From Allobosea sp. (lineage in GTDB: Bacteria; Pseudomonadota; Alphaproteobacteria; Rhizobiales; Beijerinckiaceae), in contig NZ_JAFKFW010000003.1 in the NCBI RefSeq assembly GCF_017308015.1, forward strand, positions 186,001-250,000: a stretch of DNA of 64,000 nucleotides. Reading direction: 5' to 3'. The translations under genes were made by a program, and so were the position numbers. How positions within the stretch are numbered: the stretch's first letter is position 1; the number at the start of each line of letters is the position of its first letter. The notes beneath the pieces are model-generated. The model was not told the origin of the DNA. It saw only the letters and a program-made list of their open reading frames with translations, and ran no database searches. Below are positions 61,950 to 64,000 of the stretch, one piece after another.

Positions 61950-63053
61950 TCAGTTCGAAGATTGAGCCGTCGCGATCACGAGATCGGCCAGGCGGTCGGC
62001 GGCGTCGGGGATGCCGGCGCTCTTCGCGTTTGCCGCCATCGTCGTCAAGTGAGCGGGCTGCGCGATCAGCTTGGACAATTCGGCGGCAAGATGGCGCGGC
62101 GTGAAGTCCGGCTGGAGGATGCGGGTCGCCCCGCCTGCGCTTTCGAGGAAGGCGGCGTTGGCCGCCTGATCCTGGTCGAGCGAGCCCGGCAGCGGCACCA
62201 GGAGGGCCGGCCGGCCGATCACGGTAAGCTCCGCCACGGTCGAGGCGCCGGAGCGCGCGATGACGAGATGCGCCGCAGCCATCTGCGCCGGCAGATCCTT
62301 GAAGAACGGCGCGATCGTCGCCTTGACCCCGAGCTTCTCGTAGATGCCGCGCACCCGCTCGTCATCCTCGGGCCGCGCCTGCTGCACGATGGTGAGACGC
62401 GCCCTCTCGGCATCCGTCAGCAGCTGGATCGCCGGAGGCACGATATCGGCCATGATGCGCGCACCCTGGCTGCCGCCGAAGACGAGCAGTCGGATCTTGC
62501 CCTCGCCCGGCCAGCCATAATCATGGCCGGCGGCCTCGATCACGGCCGGGCGCACGGGGTTGCCGACATGGCGGCACTTGGCCTGCTGTGCCTCGCTGAG
62601 GCCGCCGACCTTGGCGAAGCCGGTCGCGATCACATCGGCGCGGCCGGCCAGGAAGCGGTTGGCACGGCCGATCACGGCGTTCTGTTCGTGGATGAGCGTG
62701 CGCACCCCCGCAAACGAGGCGCCGAGCACCGGCGGCACGGTCGGATAGCCGCCGAAGCCGACGACGACGGCGGGTTTCACCTGCCCGATGATCCGCCGGG
62801 CCGCGAAAGTGCCCTTGGCAATGGCGAAGAGCGCCTTGGCCTTCTGCAACGGCGAGCGGCCGGACGGCGTCGCCGCCGGCACGGCATGCACGGCCTCAGC
62901 CGGGAAATTGCCGGCGAATTCGGCGGCGCGCGTGTCGGTCATCAGCACGACGCGCATGCCCTTGGCATGCAGCGCGTGGCTCAGCGCCTCTGCCGGGAAG
63001 AGATGGCCGCCGGTGCCCCCGGCAGCCAGCATGACGAGCTTGCCCGTAGCCAT
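61950..63053 (-). CDS. murG: Lipid II synthase MurG
   Basis: Glycosyltransferase adding GlcNAc to lipid I on the inner leaflet of the cytoplasmic membrane. 367 residues. AAGGTGGHLFPAEAL near 10 (donor-lipid G-loop), GFGGYPTVPPVL near 95, HEQNAVIGRAN, VFGGSQGARI near 190, and ARSGASTVAEL near 270. Between ftsW and murC. Confidence 0.96.
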   Translation of the reverse strand: MATGKLVMLAAGGTGGHLFPAEALSHALHAKGMRVVLMTDTRAAEFAGNFPAEAVHAVPAATPSGRSPLQKAKALFAIAKGTFAARRIIGQVKPAVVVGFGGYPTVPPVLGASFAGVRTLIHEQNAVIGRANRFLAGRADVIATGFAKVGGLSEAQQAKCRHVGNPVRPAVIEAAGHDYGWPGEGKIRLLVFGGSQGARIMADIVPPAIQLLTDAERARLTIVQQARPEDDERVRGIYEKLGVKATIAPFFKDLPAQMAAAHLVIARSGASTVAELTVIGRPALLVPLPGSLDQDQAANAAFLESAGGATRILQPDFTPRHLAAELSKLIAQPAHLTTMAANAKSAGIPDAADRLADLVIATAQSSN

Positions 63054-63057
63054 GGCA

Positions 63058-64000
63058 TCAGCGTCCGAAATCGACGGCGCGCGGCCGCCGCCGGGTCAAT
63101 GCCAGCAGGAATCCCGTGCCGACCGCGAGCGAGAGCAGCGACGAGCCGCCATAGGAGATGAAGGGCAGCGTCATGCCCTTGGCCGGCATCATGTGCAGGT
63201 TGACCATCATGTTGATCGCGGCCTGGATGCCGAAGAGCAGGGCCAGCCCGGTGACGGCGAGGCGGATGAACGGGTCCTCCGCCTTCTGCGCGACGAACAG
63301 CGCCCGGATGACGATGATCGCGAAGAGCGCGACCAGCAGCATGCAGACCACGATGCCGAACTCCTCGGCCGTGACCGCGAAGATGAAATCGGTATGGGCG
63401 TCCGGCAGGATGCGCTTCACGGTGCCCTCGCCCGGGCCTTTGCCGAGCCACCCCCCCTGCGCGAAGCTCTCCAGCGCCGTATCGACCTGGAAGGAATCAC
63501 CCGAGCCCTTGTCCATGAAGCGCTCGATGCGGGCGCGGACATGCGGCACCAGTTCATAGGCGACGACGATGCCGACGGCGCCGATGCCGCCGAGCCCGAT
63601 CACCCAGAACCAGTGCAGGCCAGCGACGAAGAACAGCCCGCACCAGACGAGGCTGACCAGCATGGTCTGGCCGAAATCGGGCTGCAGGACGAGCGGCACG
63701 ATGGTGACCGGCAGCAGCAGCAGTGCCAGGATCGTGCCCGGCAGGTCCGGCCGGCGCGTGCCCTCGGCGAAGGCCCAGGCCGCCATGACGACGAAGGCGG
63801 GCTTCAGGAACTCGGAAGGCTGCACCGAACCCAGCGGGCCGAGCGTCAGCCAGCGCTTGGCGCCCTTCACCTCGACGCCGAAATAGAGCGTCGCCACCAC
63901 CATGGCGAGCGAACCGAGATAGATCAGCAGCGCGGCACGGCGGACCTGGCGCGGCGTCATCAGCGACACCCCGAGGAAGATCACCAGCGCACCGACGAGA
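63058..64000 (-). CDS. ftsW: Septal peptidoglycan glycosyltransferase FtsW (5' end outside window)
   Basis: SEDS-family polymerase of lipid II at the division site. About 314 C-terminal residues are present; the start lies beyond the window. Multi-pass membrane protein: KRWLTLGPLGSVQPSEFLKPAF is the SEDS active-site region, GIVVCMLLVALFAI follows, and GMTLPFISYGGSSLLSLAVGTGFLLAL ends it. Next to murG as usual. Confidence 0.95.
   Translation of the reverse strand, partial: LVGALVIFLGVSLMTPRQVRRAALLIYLGSLAMVVATLYFGVEVKGAKRWLTLGPLGSVQPSEFLKPAFVVMAAWAFAEGTRRPDLPGTILALLLLPVTIVPLVLQPDFGQTMLVSLVWCGLFFVAGLHWFWVIGLGGIGAVGIVVAYELVPHVRARIERFMDKGSGDSFQVDTALESFAQGGWLGKGPGEGTVKRILPDAHTDFIFAVTAEEFGIVVCMLLVALFAIIVIRALFVAQKAEDPFIRLAVTGLALLFGIQAAINMMVNLHMMPAKGMTLPFISYGGSSLLSLAVGTGFLLALTRRRPRAVDFGR

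Noticed and set aside
60519-63161. 880-codon plus-strand frame spanning murC and murG
   Set aside because: It is antisense to two firmly identified cell-wall genes and has the Arg/His/Asp-rich composition of shadow frames.

Overview
The window looks like chromosomal DNA of a high-G+C alphaproteobacterium of the Hyphomicrobiales, perhaps close to Bosea or Methylobacterium; the genus is inference. The order-level placement rests on a circularly permuted tmRNA gene next to the alpha-type SspB adaptor, FtsZ with a long C-terminal linker in a ftsW-murG-murC-murB-ddl-ftsQ-ftsA-ftsZ-lpxC-bamD-recN arrangement, betaine-lipid genes btaAB, and 46-bp dispersed repeats of a type common in this order. Nearly all of it is ordinary core genome.

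Layout. 1-1.75 kb: 3' truncated acetolactate synthase gene behind a leader-peptide attenuator. 1.9-5.6 kb: a PAS-GGDEF protein, miaA and serB in a near head-to-head pair, and a cupin. 5.7-11.7 kb: one leftward block thyA-GNAT-folA-hflK-hflC-DUF2065-degP (nucleotide/folate metabolism, then envelope quality control). 11.9-15.1 kb: a rightward block with a PepSY protein, the two-piece tmRNA, sspB, fumC and two small genes. 15.2-26.4 kb: a large AsmA protein, a D-lactate dehydrogenase-type flavoprotein, a thioesterase, a potassium-channel-like protein, btaAB with a Pho-box-like element, msrB and an AidB-type acyl-CoA dehydrogenase. 26.5-30.9 kb: uvrD followed by an A+T-rich two-gene cassette (Panacea-domain protein plus an unrecognised partner), an orphan HicB-like protein and a GNAT enzyme. 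30.9-41.1 kb: HxlR regulator/SDR pair, a second diguanylate cyclase, prmA, two small genes, an aminopeptidase P, azlCD with an AraC regulator, and an MFS exporter/AraC pair. 41.2-50.7 kb: ligA, DUF2189 protein, a 24-residue membrane protein, a DEAD-box helicase, an MBL hydrolase, recN and bamD. 51-64 kb: lpxC and the division/cell-wall cluster on the minus strand, broken between murB and ddl by a marR/nitroreductase/eamA module.

How genes work together. tmRNA tags stalled nascent chains and SspB passes tagged proteins to ClpXP; here they are neighbours. HflK/HflC modulate the FtsH protease and DegP handles periplasmic misfolding. MurB/C/G, Ddl and FtsW/Q/A/Z build septal peptidoglycan, with LpxC and BamD adding outer-membrane functions. 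BtaA/BtaB make the phosphorus-free lipid DGTS, probably under phosphate control.

The best candidates for something under-described are the A+T-rich Panacea cassette at 28.9-30.1 kb with its unknown 240-residue partner, the leader-peptide attenuator at 1.6-1.7 kb, the Pho-box-like repeat before btaA, several palindromic or direct-repeat operators in divergent gaps, and very small proteins. No CRISPR array, insertion sequence, tRNA or rRNA gene was seen.
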